Notes: generated by a model from the sequence alone, not told the origin. 64,000 nt of DNA from Akkermansia sp. N21116 (GCF_029854705.2 NZ_CP139035.1:2232001-2296000); one strand, 5' to 3'; counted from the stretch's first letter, positions 18,225-26,930 are shown. Program-made: numbers and translations.

Positions 18225-19526
18225 ATGAAAATATACCGTCCCAGCGATCGAGAATTCGACCGAATGAAGAAGGCCATGAACAGGCGGGCTATTCCCGAAC
18301 AGGGAGTCCGCGAAGCCGTAGCCGGCATTATTTCGGAAGTAGCCAGCCGCGGCGATGCCGCGCTGGTTGATTATTCCTTGCGTTTTGACAAGGTACATCT
18401 TACTCCGGCAGCAATCCATGTGACGGAGGAAGAACTCGCTGAGGCGGAAGCTGCCGTGCCCCTTTCTGTCAAAGAAGCTATCGCGATGGCTCTTTCCAAT
18501 ATTGCCTATTTCGCATCCCAGAGCTGCCGCAAGGACTGGAAGGGATACAATAATCAGGGGGTGGAAGTCGGTGAACGTTTTGTTCCGTTTGGACGCGTCG
18601 GCATTTACGTACCCGGAGGCAAGGCTCCTCTCGTTTCTACTTCAATGATGACCGGAGGATTCGCCAAAGCCGTCGGGGTGCCGGAAATTGTTGCAGCAAC
18701 TCCATGCGGACCGGACGGTAAGGTAAATCCGTCACTCCTGTATGCCTTAAAGGCTTCCGGAGCCACGGAAATCATCAAGATCGGAGGGGCACAGGCCATC
18801 GCAGCCCTGGCTCTCGGTACGGAAACAGTGGCTCCTGTGGAGAAGATTTTTGGTCCCGGCAACAAGTTTGTTGTGGAAGCCAAGCGCCAGCTCGTAGGGG
18901 CGGTGGCCATCGATTTGCTTCCCGGCCCCAGCGAAGTCATGGTGCTGGCGGATGACTCGGCCGATCCCGAATTTCTGGCTGCGGATTTACTGGCCCAGGC
19001 GGAACACGGCCCGGATAGCGTCGTCGTATTTGTCACGGATTCCGAACAACTTCTGGAATCCGTCAATGCGGAAGTAGAACGCCAGGCTGCCCTCCTGAGC
19101 CGCGGTGCGATTATCCGGACAGTGCTGGACGACCATGCATACGGCTTCCTTGTCGGCGACATGAAGGAAGGAGCTGCTCTCGTGAATGATTTCGCTCCAG
19201 AGCACTTGGTACTCGTCGTGAAGGACGAAGAGGAAATACTCGATTCTATCCGTACGGCAGGCGCAATTTATGCCGGAGCCTATTCCACAGTTGCCTGCGG
19301 AGACTTTCTGGCAGGGCCCAGTCACACTCTCCCGACGGGAGGGGCAGGGAAGTCGTTTTCCGGGTTGCGGGCCGATCAGTTCCAGCGACGCACGAGCATT
19401 GTCCGTATGACGCCGGAATCTGCCGTTAAGTCCGCTCCTTTCGTAGCCGAATTCGCCCGTGTGGAAGGTCTTGACGCCCACGGACATTCCATGGAAGTCC
19501 GCGCGTTGCGCGCTTCTCAAGACTAA
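18225..19526 (+). CDS. hisD: Histidinol dehydrogenase
   Basis: The zinc enzyme oxidises L-histidinol to histidine through the aldehyde in two NAD+-dependent steps. I choose the ATG at 18225 (MKIYRPSDREF). The frame extends to 18186, but that adds only non-conserved residues. The 433-residue product matches the family. Motifs include VGIYVPGGKAPL, the GPGNKFVVEAKR NAD-binding region, IDLLPGPSEVMVLAD, AEHGPDS and GPSHTLPTGG, which hold zinc and catalytic residues. It is a lone his gene here, divergent from sucC across 275 bp with no other his genes next to it. Confidence 0.95.
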   Translation: MKIYRPSDREFDRMKKAMNRRAIPEQGVREAVAGIISEVASRGDAALVDYSLRFDKVHLTPAAIHVTEEELAEAEAAVPLSVKEAIAMALSNIAYFASQSCRKDWKGYNNQGVEVGERFVPFGRVGIYVPGGKAPLVSTSMMTGGFAKAVGVPEIVAATPCGPDGKVNPSLLYALKASGATEIIKIGGAQAIAALALGTETVAPVEKIFGPGNKFVVEAKRQLVGAVAIDLLPGPSEVMVLADDSADPEFLAADLLAQAEHGPDSVVVFVTDSEQLLESVNAEVERQAALLSRGAIIRTVLDDHAYGFLVGDMKEGAALVNDFAPEHLVLVVKDEEEILDSIRTAGAIYAGAYSTVACGDFLAGPSHTLPTGGAGKSFSGLRADQFQRRTSIVRMTPESAVKSAPFVAEFARVEGLDAHGHSMEVRALRASQD

Positions 19527-19592
19527 ACGCGGAGAAAGGGAGTTTCCTCGGAGATTCCTTTTATTCTTTCCAGAGGGGCAAGCGTTTTTTTC

Positions 19593-19631
19593 ATCCGTTC
19601 CCGGCGTACCGCATAGTCGCCGGGAACGGAT
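19593..19631. terminator. Hairpin between convergent hisD and small membrane gene
   Basis: A 14-bp perfect stem (atccgttcccggcg and its complement) has an 11-nt loop. T-rich sequence lies on both sides on the plus strand (ttttttt before, atttgttgtt after). Its position between convergent stop codons suggests shared termination. Confidence 0.65.
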
Positions 19632-19639
19632 ATTTGTTG

Positions 19640-19900
19640 TTAGCCCAGATTTTCTCGTTCGTGGATCTTCATTTTTCTCAAAACCAGGTGAATGAAGAGC
19701 CACACCCCGATTAAGACGCAAATGAGGTTGCAACAAGAGGCCAAGAGCCAGATCCCCACAAAGGCCGGCAGAAGGAGAATGCCAGTCAGACGCCAATAGA
19801 GGTTCTCATTCTCGTACTGAGCAAACGGAGAAAGAGGCAGAAAGGTGACGAAATCCAATAGTAAATCAAGCAACATGATGGAATAAACGAAAAACTCCAT
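19640..19900 (-). CDS. Small hydrophobic membrane protein
   Basis: This predicted 86-residue protein starts at the ATG ending at 19900 (MEFFVYSIMLLDLLLDFV). The frame could open further upstream, but that would run into the next gene. Hydrophobic segments lie at about 4-20 and in LTGILLLPAFVGIWLLASCCNLICVLIGVW, split as one to three membrane spans, and the tail is basic (LRKMKIHERE). I recognise no family. Its divergence from the aspartic protease gene and the hairpin at its 3' side support a real gene, but the small size keeps this tentative. Confidence 0.45.
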   Translation of the reverse strand: MEFFVYSIMLLDLLLDFVTFLPLSPFAQYENENLYWRLTGILLLPAFVGIWLLASCCNLICVLIGVWLFIHLVLRKMKIHERENLG

Positions 19901-19949
19901 TCTATATGCTTTATTTCGAGAATCAAGGTAGATAATATCTAGCACTTCT

Positions 19950-20885
19950 ATGATGAACTTCCTAAAAATTACCGTCTTATTCCTACTTTGCCATTCAGGT
20001 GTCATAGCCGGGAACAAGCCTTCTGCCGAGATTCCGTTTGAGTTGGGACCGGCTAGTCGCATTTACGTGAAATGCCAGGTGAACGGAAGCCGGGAATTGC
20101 GTTTCCTGTTCGATACGGGTGCCACGGATATGGTGATCAATTCCAATATTTTGGATAAGGACGTGAACATGGATTTTGATTCATCCGTTGTCAATTATGG
20201 AGCTACCGGTTCTAATGAGATCCGGTCCAGCAGCAGCAACAGTTTCAAGGTCGGCATGATGGCGTTTACAAAGGTGCCTTTTATCGCCATTCCCTATGCC
20301 AGGGATCAGTGGGATGGGGTGTTGGGATTGTGGTTTATCCGCCGGCAGGTAACGGAAGTCAATTACACGGACCGGAAGATTTATTTTTATTCCAACGGTT
20401 CTTATATTCCTCCCCGTAATGCCATTCGATTGAAGGTGGAATATGTTATGGGTATTCCTGTCGTTCCTGTCGACGTCACGGTGAATGGACGGGAATACAA
20501 ACTCAGACTATCGGTAGATACGGGGTCTGACAGGGTTCTGGATCTCAATTCTCCCTTTGTGAACCAGCACGGTTTGCTGGGCACTCAGAAACCGTTTGCC
20601 ATTTCGGTCATTTCCAGTTCCGATTCGAATAGCGGAAGGCTCGAAAACGTGATTTTCGATGGCATCCGACTCGGAGAGCTCAATCTGCCCCTCATCCCGG
20701 GAGCCTTTTCCACCGTCAAAAGCGGTATACAAAGCATTGCGGAAATGGACGGAGTAATGGGCAATAATCTGCTCAAGAGGTTCAATCTCGTATGCGACCT
20801 GCAGGCGGGTTATATTTATCTGATTCCCAACAATCTTTTGTATTCTCCTTTTTACGATTCTCTAAGCGGCATGAATGGACTTTGA
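19950..20885 (+). CDS. Secreted two-domain retropepsin-like aspartic protease
   Basis: The 311-residue protein has a signal peptide (about 1-20: LKITVLFLLCHSGVIA) and two retropepsin-like halves, each with the catalytic triplet: FDTGATD (D55) and VDTGSDR (D190). Both halves show the hydrophobic strand before DTG and a downstream glycine-rich strand (DGVLGLWFI in the first, DGVMGNNLL in the second). This suggests a full intramolecular dimer, as in pepsin, or two tandem retropepsin domains. It is probably periplasmic or surface exposed. It lies 45 bp before the tonB-like gene and may be co-transcribed with it. The substrate is unknown. Confidence 0.8.
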   Translation: MMNFLKITVLFLLCHSGVIAGNKPSAEIPFELGPASRIYVKCQVNGSRELRFLFDTGATDMVINSNILDKDVNMDFDSSVVNYGATGSNEIRSSSSNSFKVGMMAFTKVPFIAIPYARDQWDGVLGLWFIRRQVTEVNYTDRKIYFYSNGSYIPPRNAIRLKVEYVMGIPVVPVDVTVNGREYKLRLSVDTGSDRVLDLNSPFVNQHGLLGTQKPFAISVISSSDSNSGRLENVIFDGIRLGELNLPLIPGAFSTVKSGIQSIAEMDGVMGNNLLKRFNLVCDLQAGYIYLIPNNLLYSPFYDSLSGMNGL

Positions 20886-20930
20886 GATTCATCCGGCTGT
20901 GTGCCTCATTTAATTCGCAGGTGAACCGTA

Positions 20931-22538
20931 TTGGGCATTGAACAGGTAGATGATTTATGGAAACTAAAGAACGTGTCAGGCAGGAATCAAGACCATTTGT
21001 TTGAAGCTTCATGGAAGCTTTGCGTCCTGATATCCCTGTTGCTCCATTTAGGAGGCATCGGTTTGTTGAGTGTCGTACCTCTGCCAGAGATGACCATGGA
21101 TCAGAGGAAGGGGGGGCAATCCCGTTCCATGAAGGTGGCCGTGTCTCCTTCCATGGTGAAGAAGGTTCCCTTGAAGGATCGTACCCAACAAGAGGATGCC
21201 GAAGAGGAGGATAAGAAACGGCGGCGGCGTTTTGTCAAGACCTCCGCAGAACAGGAAACTCAGGAGGAATTGAAGAAATCTTTATTTGTCGGCGAACGAC
21301 GCACAAAAGCCTCGGGAGGTCCCAAGGCTCCTGACGACATACGCGAGATGCCGGTTCAGGACGGTATTGAACCCCGGTTTGAAGGAGATCTGATCCTGTT
21401 TGATCAGGATCGCCAGGATGGAGACCTTGAACATGAGAAGAAAGGCAACCCCTCGCGGAATCCCCGTGTGGCGGTACAACGTATAATACCCCGCCGTGAA
21501 CCTTCCCGGCAGGAACAACCCATTGCCCAAAACCAGCAACAAGTCCAGGCGATACCTTCCTTGCAGCAGCCTATTTTCCCTGTTCCTCCAACCCAGACGG
21601 CCGATTTATCCAAGGCGGATCCCGCCCTGAAGGATCGTCCGTCCGATCAGTCCCAGGCTGACAGCAACAGAGTCGATACCCGCAATAATACTCCACAGGA
21701 TATCAAAACCCCGGAAGATGTCTCCGAGATGAATCCCCAATCCCGTCGCAATTCCCGCGAGCTGGCAGCCCGGGAGAATACAACCGATGGCGAGACTGCC
21801 GGGGAAGGAACACAAAAGGGGGCACTTAAGGATGTTCCCCGTCGCCAGGACAGCCGTACTGACAGCAACAACCGCAACGAGTCGAAATTTGATCGCAAGG
21901 AGTCCCTGGCAGAACTGATCGGCAAAGCCATGGAACCTATGGCAAGCGTCATGCACAACGAACGCATGATGCCCATGCCCAAGCCGGAAGCATCGAAAAA
22001 TGCAGGAGGAGGGGCGGCCCCGATGCCGGCAATATCCCCCAGCGGTGCATCCGGAGCGGCGGCGGCAATTCCTCTTCCGGTAGAACAGGTTGAAACAGGC
22101 AGTTCCAAAGCACAGAAACGCGTGTATTACGATCCGGCTTTTGCCCCGGATTCCCAACCCGGATTCCGGACATTTGAACGTAAAACAAAAACAAGCGGGC
22201 GCTTTAGTTTCGGCCACCGGGCTTCCATGGATGTCGATGCGACGCCTACGGGGCGTTACATGGCCATGGTGTACCGTGCCATAGCAATTTCCTGGTATGC
22301 CCAGTGCGACCGGAATCGCGATATGATTGTGACGGGAACAGTTCATATCCGCATTTGGCTGGATGACCAGGGAAAGATCGTATCCATTCGGGAACTGGCG
22401 AGGGAAGGCGCCAGCGTCGCTCAAAAATCCTTTACCTTTGTTGCTATCCAGGAAGCTCCCATCCCTCCGATGCCACCTGATGTGCGAGACAAACTGATTG
22501 GCGGCAAGATGGAACTGTACTTTGATTTCTTCTTTTAA
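20931..22538 (+). CDS. TonB-like energy-transducing protein
   Basis: The protein has about 535 residues: one N-terminal membrane span (LCVLISLLLHLGGIGLLSVV), a very long charged, Pro/Gln/Arg-rich linker (about 60-420), and a C-terminal TonB-like domain of about 100 residues (TVHIRIWLDDQGKIVSIREL, then IQEAPIPPMPPDVRD). The exbB and exbD genes follow directly, so it probably couples the proton-motive force to outer-membrane receptors. No ATG precedes the membrane span in this frame. The start must be TTG at 20931 or GTG at 20973, both non-canonical. The linker is much longer than in classical TonB (about 240 residues total), which may suit a thick periplasm. Confidence 0.8.
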   Translation: MGIEQVDDLWKLKNVSGRNQDHLFEASWKLCVLISLLLHLGGIGLLSVVPLPEMTMDQRKGGQSRSMKVAVSPSMVKKVPLKDRTQQEDAEEEDKKRRRRFVKTSAEQETQEELKKSLFVGERRTKASGGPKAPDDIREMPVQDGIEPRFEGDLILFDQDRQDGDLEHEKKGNPSRNPRVAVQRIIPRREPSRQEQPIAQNQQQVQAIPSLQQPIFPVPPTQTADLSKADPALKDRPSDQSQADSNRVDTRNNTPQDIKTPEDVSEMNPQSRRNSRELAARENTTDGETAGEGTQKGALKDVPRRQDSRTDSNNRNESKFDRKESLAELIGKAMEPMASVMHNERMMPMPKPEASKNAGGGAAPMPAISPSGASGAAAAIPLPVEQVETGSSKAQKRVYYDPAFAPDSQPGFRTFERKTKTSGRFSFGHRASMDVDATPTGRYMAMVYRAIAISWYAQCDRNRDMIVTGTVHIRIWLDDQGKIVSIRELAREGASVAQKSFTFVAIQEAPIPPMPPDVRDKLIGGKMELYFDFFF

Positions 22539-22563
22539 TTTTACCCACGACAAACACTTATTT

Positions 22564-23181
22564 ATGAATACGATTCAAGATATTGCGCGATTCTTCAACG
22601 AGGGCGGCTGGTTCATGTATCCACTGGCCTTGTGTTCCATCATTCTGGTAGCGGCAGTCGTTCACAGGATGATCAACATCCGTTCCTCGCGGATTGCGCC
22701 TCCGGCATTGATGGCTATGGCGGAAAAGTGCATAGCTGGTGGGGAATCCACAGACCGACTCCTCCGGTCGGTACAGGGGGGACGTTCGCCTCTGGCCCGG
22801 CTGATCCGTTTTGTGCTGGAGAGTGAAACGACGGATGCGGAATCCCTTTCCAAGATGGTCGAGGTGAAGGCGCGCGAAGAGTTTGTGCGCTTGCAATCCG
22901 GGCTTCCTCTGCTAGATATGATCATCATGATTGCTCCCATGTTCGGGATTCTCGGCACGGCATCCGGTCTCGTGATCGTCTTCAGCGTTTTCGGAATGGA
23001 CGACAACAGCGGAAACATTGCCCGCGGCATTGCCAATGCCTTGAATACGACCATTGCCGGTCTGGCCATCGCCACCCCGGCTGTGATTGCCAACGTATGT
23101 TTTGCCCGTCAGATGGAACGCGTTTCCTCGTCCATGGAAGTGGTGATCTCCGAATTGGTTGCCCGTCGTTTTGTCCAATAA
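22564..23181 (+). CDS. exbB: ExbB/TolQ proton channel protein
   Basis: This inner-membrane proton channel subunit is 205 residues from the ATG at 22564 (MNTIQDIARFF). The three membrane spans of the MotA/TolQ/ExbB family are visible: about 18-37 (MYPLALCSIILVAAVVHRMI), about 118-145 (MIIMIAPMFGILGTASGLVI) and about 155-178 (LNTTIAGLAIATPAVIANVC). The GILGTASGLV and TTIAGLAIATPA segments are the family signatures. It lies between the tonB-like gene and exbD in one operon. ExbB rather than TolQ is inferred from the TonB neighbour. Confidence 0.9.
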   Translation: MNTIQDIARFFNEGGWFMYPLALCSIILVAAVVHRMINIRSSRIAPPALMAMAEKCIAGGESTDRLLRSVQGGRSPLARLIRFVLESETTDAESLSKMVEVKAREEFVRLQSGLPLLDMIIMIAPMFGILGTASGLVIVFSVFGMDDNSGNIARGIANALNTTIAGLAIATPAVIANVCFARQMERVSSSMEVVISELVARRFVQ

Positions 23182-23202
23182 TCGCCATCTTGCCGGATCA
23201 CT

Positions 23203-23625
23203 ATGCAATTCTATCGGAAAAGAGCCGTCTCAGCTTCGGTGCCTATTGTGCCGATGATTGACATTCTCACGATTTTGCTCATCTTCTTCATTGTCCATAC
23301 GCAATGGAAAAAACCGCAGCACCTGTTGAAAATCGATGTCCCCGGAGTGGAATACATCGAAGGCGAACAATCGGCGGAACGACGCGGCGTCCTGGCTGTT
23401 TCCGCCGGTTCCGTGATTACTCTGGACGGGCAGGAAGTACCGCTGGAGAAACTGGCGGGAGCTCTGAAAACCTATTGCGAAGCCAATCCCGATAAAAAAC
23501 TCCAGCTGGATGTGGACAAGGGCGCTTCATTTGGCACGATTGTCCGCATATGGGATACGCTGACGGCTGTTGGGGTTGACGCCAAAGAAGTTCCTGCCAG
23601 AATCGAAATCCAACAGGGCAACTAA
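23203..23625 (+). CDS. exbD: ExbD/TolR accessory protein
   Basis: The 140-residue protein has one N-terminal membrane span, VPMIDILTILLIFFIVHTQW. It contains Asp20, the conserved protonatable residue of ExbD/TolR, and a small periplasmic domain (about 45-140). It forms the proton-conducting core with ExbB. It lies 21 bp after exbB and 45 bp before def. Confidence 0.9.
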   Translation: MQFYRKRAVSASVPIVPMIDILTILLIFFIVHTQWKKPQHLLKIDVPGVEYIEGEQSAERRGVLAVSAGSVITLDGQEVPLEKLAGALKTYCEANPDKKLQLDVDKGASFGTIVRIWDTLTAVGVDAKEVPARIEIQQGN

Positions 23626-23670
23626 AGCATTTGTCCCTATTACGCATTGTTTTCCCCTTTTATACCTCCC

Positions 23671-24213
23671 ATGCTTCTCGAAATTGTACAATACGGCCAT
23701 CCGACATTGAGACAAAAATGCCGTCCTGTAGAACATATTGATGATGATCTGAAGGATCTGGTCAGCAATATGCTCGAAACCATGTACGCAGCAGATGGCG
23801 TCGGCCTGGCCGCACCCCAGGTCAATGTCCCTATCCAGCTTATATGCATCGACATTCCTTCAGACGAAGACTCCGTCACTCTGCTGAAGGTGGACGGAGA
23901 GGATAAAAAGCTGGAAGATATCATGCCGCTTTCCTTCATCAATCCCACGTTGGAGCCTTATGGAGAAATGGAACCCTGTCAGGAAGGCTGCCTGAGCGTT
24001 CGTAAAGTCAGAGCTTCCGTCATCCGTCCCAAGAACGTCCGAGCTACGGTGACCCTGTTGGACGGCAAAACGGTGACAATCGATTGCAACGGTCTTTTGG
24101 CCCGTTGTTTCCAGCATGAGTGCGACCACCTGAACGGAGTTCTGTTTGTGGAGAGGGTTTCTTCCGCTCAACGCTTGACCCTGAAAGGTAAGTTGAGGCG
24201 GATTTTTGGTTGA
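23671..24213 (+). CDS. def: Peptide deformylase
   Basis: The enzyme removes the N-formyl group from nascent proteins. From the ATG at 23671 (MLLEIVQYGHPTL, the canonical start) it is 180 residues. All three motifs are present: GVGLAAPQV (43-51), EGCLSV (metal Cys near 106) and QHECDHLNG (HExxH near 149-153). Upstream in-frame residues are not conserved. It sits at the end of the tonB-exbB-exbD run and is followed by a strong bidirectional terminator. Confidence 0.96.
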   Translation: MLLEIVQYGHPTLRQKCRPVEHIDDDLKDLVSNMLETMYAADGVGLAAPQVNVPIQLICIDIPSDEDSVTLLKVDGEDKKLEDIMPLSFINPTLEPYGEMEPCQEGCLSVRKVRASVIRPKNVRATVTLLDGKTVTIDCNGLLARCFQHECDHLNGVLFVERVSSAQRLTLKGKLRRIFG

Positions 24214-24254
24214 TCATTACTAAGAGACTGCTTTCCCCCAGTTGCTTTTTCTAA

Positions 24255-24291
24255 AAAACGGCTGTTTCCTTGACTTGGAAACAGCCGTTTT
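24255..24291. terminator. Bidirectional terminator between def and the EF-hand gene
   Basis: A 15-bp perfect stem (aaaacggctgtttcc and its complement) has a 7-nt loop. It has a T-run on the plus side and, read on the minus strand, the A-run gives T residues too. It separates two convergent genes. Confidence 0.88.
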
Positions 24292-24318
24292 AGTTCATTA
24301 AAAACGAGTCAGAAACGC

Positions 24319-25182
24319 TTATTCGTCACTGCCAGGAGCGTCATCTCCGGGAACGGGAGGAGCATCGTTGCCGGGATGCGGATGGTGTCCACGGCGGCCA
24401 CCGCGTTTGCCGCGCTCACCTTGATCTCCTTTAGCCTTGCGTTCGGCACGTTTGGCCTGGATGGCCTTTTTGACGTCTGCTTTCAACGCTTCCTTTTCGG
24501 AATCGGAGAGGATGCCGTCCTTGTCGGTGTCGTACTTTTCCATGATCAGGTCGTGACCGAGCATCATGACGGGATCCATTGCTCCACCGCGACGGGGCCC
24601 ATTGGGAGAACCCGGGCGACCTTCACCGCCACGAGGTCCGCGACGTCCTTCTCCCATACCTGGGCGTTGGTCACGGCTGTTCTTCCAATCTTCGGCACGA
24701 GCCTTCTTTTCTTCATCGGAAAGCTTGCCGTCGCCGTCCTTATCGTACTTTTTCATCATTTCGGCACGACGTTCTTCCATTTTTTTGACCGCTTCGGGAT
24801 GAGCCTTGGCCCAGTCGTCGCGCATACTCTGACGTTCTTCACGGGAGAGTTTGCCGTCGCCGTCCTTGTCGTACTTTTTCATCATTTCATCGCGGCGGGC
24901 TTTCATGCGTTTGTCGATTTCGGCTTTAACTGCGGCCTTTTCTTCGTCGGAGAGTTTGCCGTCCTTGTCGGTGTCGTACTGTTCAAGGACGAGCTGTTCA
25001 CCGATGATGAACATGCCCATCTGTTCCGGATTCATACCGGGACGCTGGGGACGTTTGCCCTGACGGCCTTCATGGTGGCGAGGTGCATCACCGGGTGGCG
25101 GTGTAGCGGGAGCTTCATCCTGGGCGAAAGCGCAGGGAGCGGCGATGGCGAATGCCATGGCAAGCAATATGTTCTTCTTCAT
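24319..25182 (-). CDS. Secreted four-EF-hand calcium-binding protein
   Basis: The 287-residue protein has a signal peptide (MKKNILLAMAFAIAAPCAFA, cleavage before Q21) and four EF-hand loops of the DxDxDG type: YDTDKDGKLSDEE, YDKDGDGKLSREE, YDKDGDGKLSDEE and YDTDKDGILSDSE. The first three are regularly spaced, and the fourth follows a Gly/Arg/Pro-rich linker. The C-terminus is rich in His, Pro and Asp. It is likely a periplasmic or secreted calcium-binding protein. No enzymatic domain is seen. It has its own transcription unit with terminators on the def side. Confidence 0.88.
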   Translation of the reverse strand: MKKNILLAMAFAIAAPCAFAQDEAPATPPPGDAPRHHEGRQGKRPQRPGMNPEQMGMFIIGEQLVLEQYDTDKDGKLSDEEKAAVKAEIDKRMKARRDEMMKKYDKDGDGKLSREERQSMRDDWAKAHPEAVKKMEERRAEMMKKYDKDGDGKLSDEEKKARAEDWKNSRDQRPGMGEGRRGPRGGEGRPGSPNGPRRGGAMDPVMMLGHDLIMEKYDTDKDGILSDSEKEALKADVKKAIQAKRAERKAKGDQGERGKRGGRRGHHPHPGNDAPPVPGDDAPGSDE

Positions 25183-25354
25183 AATTGTATGCAGTGAATT
25201 AGGAGGGGATTAATATGGGTTGAAAAGCTAGAGGAATGGAAAGGTATTCCACGTCAATGGCTTTCATAATCCTTAAACACTGGATGCAAAAAAAAGTTGC
25301 AACTGAATTTCATTTTTCCCGGAAGAGAGGACCGGAAAGAACCATTCAGAAACG

Positions 25355-25831
25355 TCAGAAAATGGTCATGTTCGTCCCCTCGGGAACGAGATCGAAAAGA
25401 TCGATCATATGGTCGGGAGCCAACCGGATGCAGCCATGCGAGGCCGGGGTTCCCAAAAGATCCTCTCTGTTGGTTCCATGTATGTAAATGTATCTATCCC
25501 AAGTATTTGCGTTATCCGGATCAAGTCCTTCCAGGCGCATGATCCGGGACATGATGACATCATCATCTCCTTCTTGAACATCATCCGGCCAAATGCCGCA
25601 AGGAACCCGTCCCCGAAAGACGGTTCCCGGGGGACAACCTTCTCCGATTTTTTTTGCAATGCGAAAGCGTCCGGTAGGCGTCTTGTTGGAGCCGGGAAGG
25701 CTTCCCGTACCATTGCGAGCGGTTGAAACGGGATAAAGGCGAACGAGAGATCCGTCCTCAACCTGTTCGAGGCGCAACCATTGCCTGCGGACGGAAACGC
25801 GGATACGGAAGGGGGACGCCGTCTGTTCCAT
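25355..25831 (-). CDS. YkuD-family L,D-transpeptidase
   Basis: The 158-residue protein holds the YkuD catalytic signature IHGTNREDLLGTPASHGCIR, with the histidine and cysteine (about 117-137) that form 3-3 cross-links in peptidoglycan or attach proteins to it. No signal peptide or membrane span precedes the domain, which is unusual for an enzyme acting in the periplasm. The upstream gene ends 3 bp before this start, indicating translational coupling with the helical-repeat protein. Confidence 0.85.
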   Translation of the reverse strand: MEQTASPFRIRVSVRRQWLRLEQVEDGSLVRLYPVSTARNGTGSLPGSNKTPTGRFRIAKKIGEGCPPGTVFRGRVPCGIWPDDVQEGDDDVIMSRIMRLEGLDPDNANTWDRYIYIHGTNREDLLGTPASHGCIRLAPDHMIDLFDLVPEGTNMTIF

Positions 25832-25834
25832 AGA

Positions 25835-26668
25835 TCAACTCCAGGATGATTGGATAGAGGCCAATTGTTCCGGAGAGACCCTATCCTGCAAGCGGCTTGC
25901 CATGCGGGCGTAATATTCCGGGATAGTCCACCCGTGAAGGTTCTGGACGGCTTCTCCTTTGAAATGCCACGAAGGAATCGGGATAATCACGTCCAGGACT
26001 TCGCCGGTGCGGGAAGGCATGCCCGTGAGACATGCCGTTACGGCATCCGCCAGGTCGGCGCGGGTTTCCAGCACGTCAAGAAGCCAGCTGCAGCTCAAGG
26101 CATTGGGCGTGGCTGTGGATTCTTTCAGTAACCGGGCCAGGCGGTTGTCGGGCAGGGAAGAGGAAATCCGCTGCAGGTAAGGCATGAAACGCAAGTCGGC
26201 CAGGCTCATGATCGTATCCAGCATGGCAATGGGGCTTCTTTCTTCCACGGGAGGACTACAGATAAGACGAACGAGTTCTGCCGCTCCGGGGAAGCGATCC
26301 GCTTCGGAGGATGGCGCCAGCGTCAGGGCGAGGAAGGCCGCCTGACGGCGAATGGACGGATTGGCATCGGCTACTGCAAATGGGAGCAGGGCCCTCCAGC
26401 CGTTACCCTGCCTCTGGCGGACAAACTGGGATAGCTGCATGGCGCATCGGGAACGGGCTTCGTCCGAACAGTTGGTCTCAAAGAGAGTGTAAATTTCAAT
26501 TCCTTCCTGCAGGCGGTTTGTCTCATTACAAGTAACAAGACCATAGGCAATCATGGCAAGCGGCCATTGGTCAGGACCAATTTCCGAGCGACGCGGGGGA
26601 TCCAGCACAAGGGCTGCAAGACGTTTGATTTCGGAGAGGGAATTAGTTTGGTCTTGGTAAAGTCCCAT
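25835..26668 (-). CDS. Helical-repeat protein of unknown function
   Basis: This 277-residue protein belongs to no family I can name. It is mostly alpha-helical in appearance. A stretch such as AVADANPSIRRQAAFLALTL (residues about 95-115) resembles HEAT-type repeats. There is no signal peptide or membrane span. It lies directly upstream of the YkuD gene with a 3-bp gap and just downstream of tRNA-Leu. Coupling to the transpeptidase suggests a shared process, such as holding or delivering it, but nothing in the sequence proves this. Confidence 0.6.
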   Translation of the reverse strand: MGLYQDQTNSLSEIKRLAALVLDPPRRSEIGPDQWPLAMIAYGLVTCNETNRLQEGIEIYTLFETNCSDEARSRCAMQLSQFVRQRQGNGWRALLPFAVADANPSIRRQAAFLALTLAPSSEADRFPGAAELVRLICSPPVEERSPIAMLDTIMSLADLRFMPYLQRISSSLPDNRLARLLKESTATPNALSCSWLLDVLETRADLADAVTACLTGMPSRTGEVLDVIIPIPSWHFKGEAVQNLHGWTIPEYYARMASRLQDRVSPEQLASIQSSWS

Positions 26669-26694
26669 GGAGTGAATTGCTTGTTGAAATTAGA

Positions 26695-26779
26695 TGGTGC
26701 GCCCGACAGGAATCGAACCTGCATGCCTTGCGGCACCAGAGCCTAAATCTGGCGCGTCTACCAATTTCGCCACAGGCGC
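26695..26779 (-). tRNA. tRNA-Leu (anticodon UAG)
   Basis: Read on the minus strand, it folds as a class II tRNA. The acceptor GCGCCTG pairs with CGGGCGC with one G-U. The D-arm is GGCGAAATTGGTAGACGC, the anticodon stem ccaga/tctgg has loop tttaggc (anticodon TAG), the variable arm is tgccgcaaggca, and the T-loop is ggttcgattcc. The terminal CCA is encoded (positions 26697-26695). Its close match to E. coli tRNA-Leu(UAG) supports the identity. Confidence 0.95.
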
Positions 26780-26930
26780 ACGAAAACTTGCGCATACTTT
26801 AGCGAAAGTCCGGGTAAAAGCAAGAATTTCGGAATCGGAACAATCGTTCGGCTTCAACAAAAGTTGTTCGATTCAGGGAAAAAGTCCTTTCCTCTCCCGG
26901 GTGGATGTAGTAGAAACGGGCAGACGAACC

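Noticed and set aside
25236-25487. Plus-strand frame opposite the 3' end of the YkuD gene
   Set aside because: The transpeptidase signature is on the minus strand. This frame is its shadow with part of the intergenic sequence.
26551-26736. Minus-strand frame spanning the tRNA-Leu
   Set aside because: The translated start (MPQGMQVRFLSGAP) is the well-known false peptide produced by reading through a tRNA T-arm.
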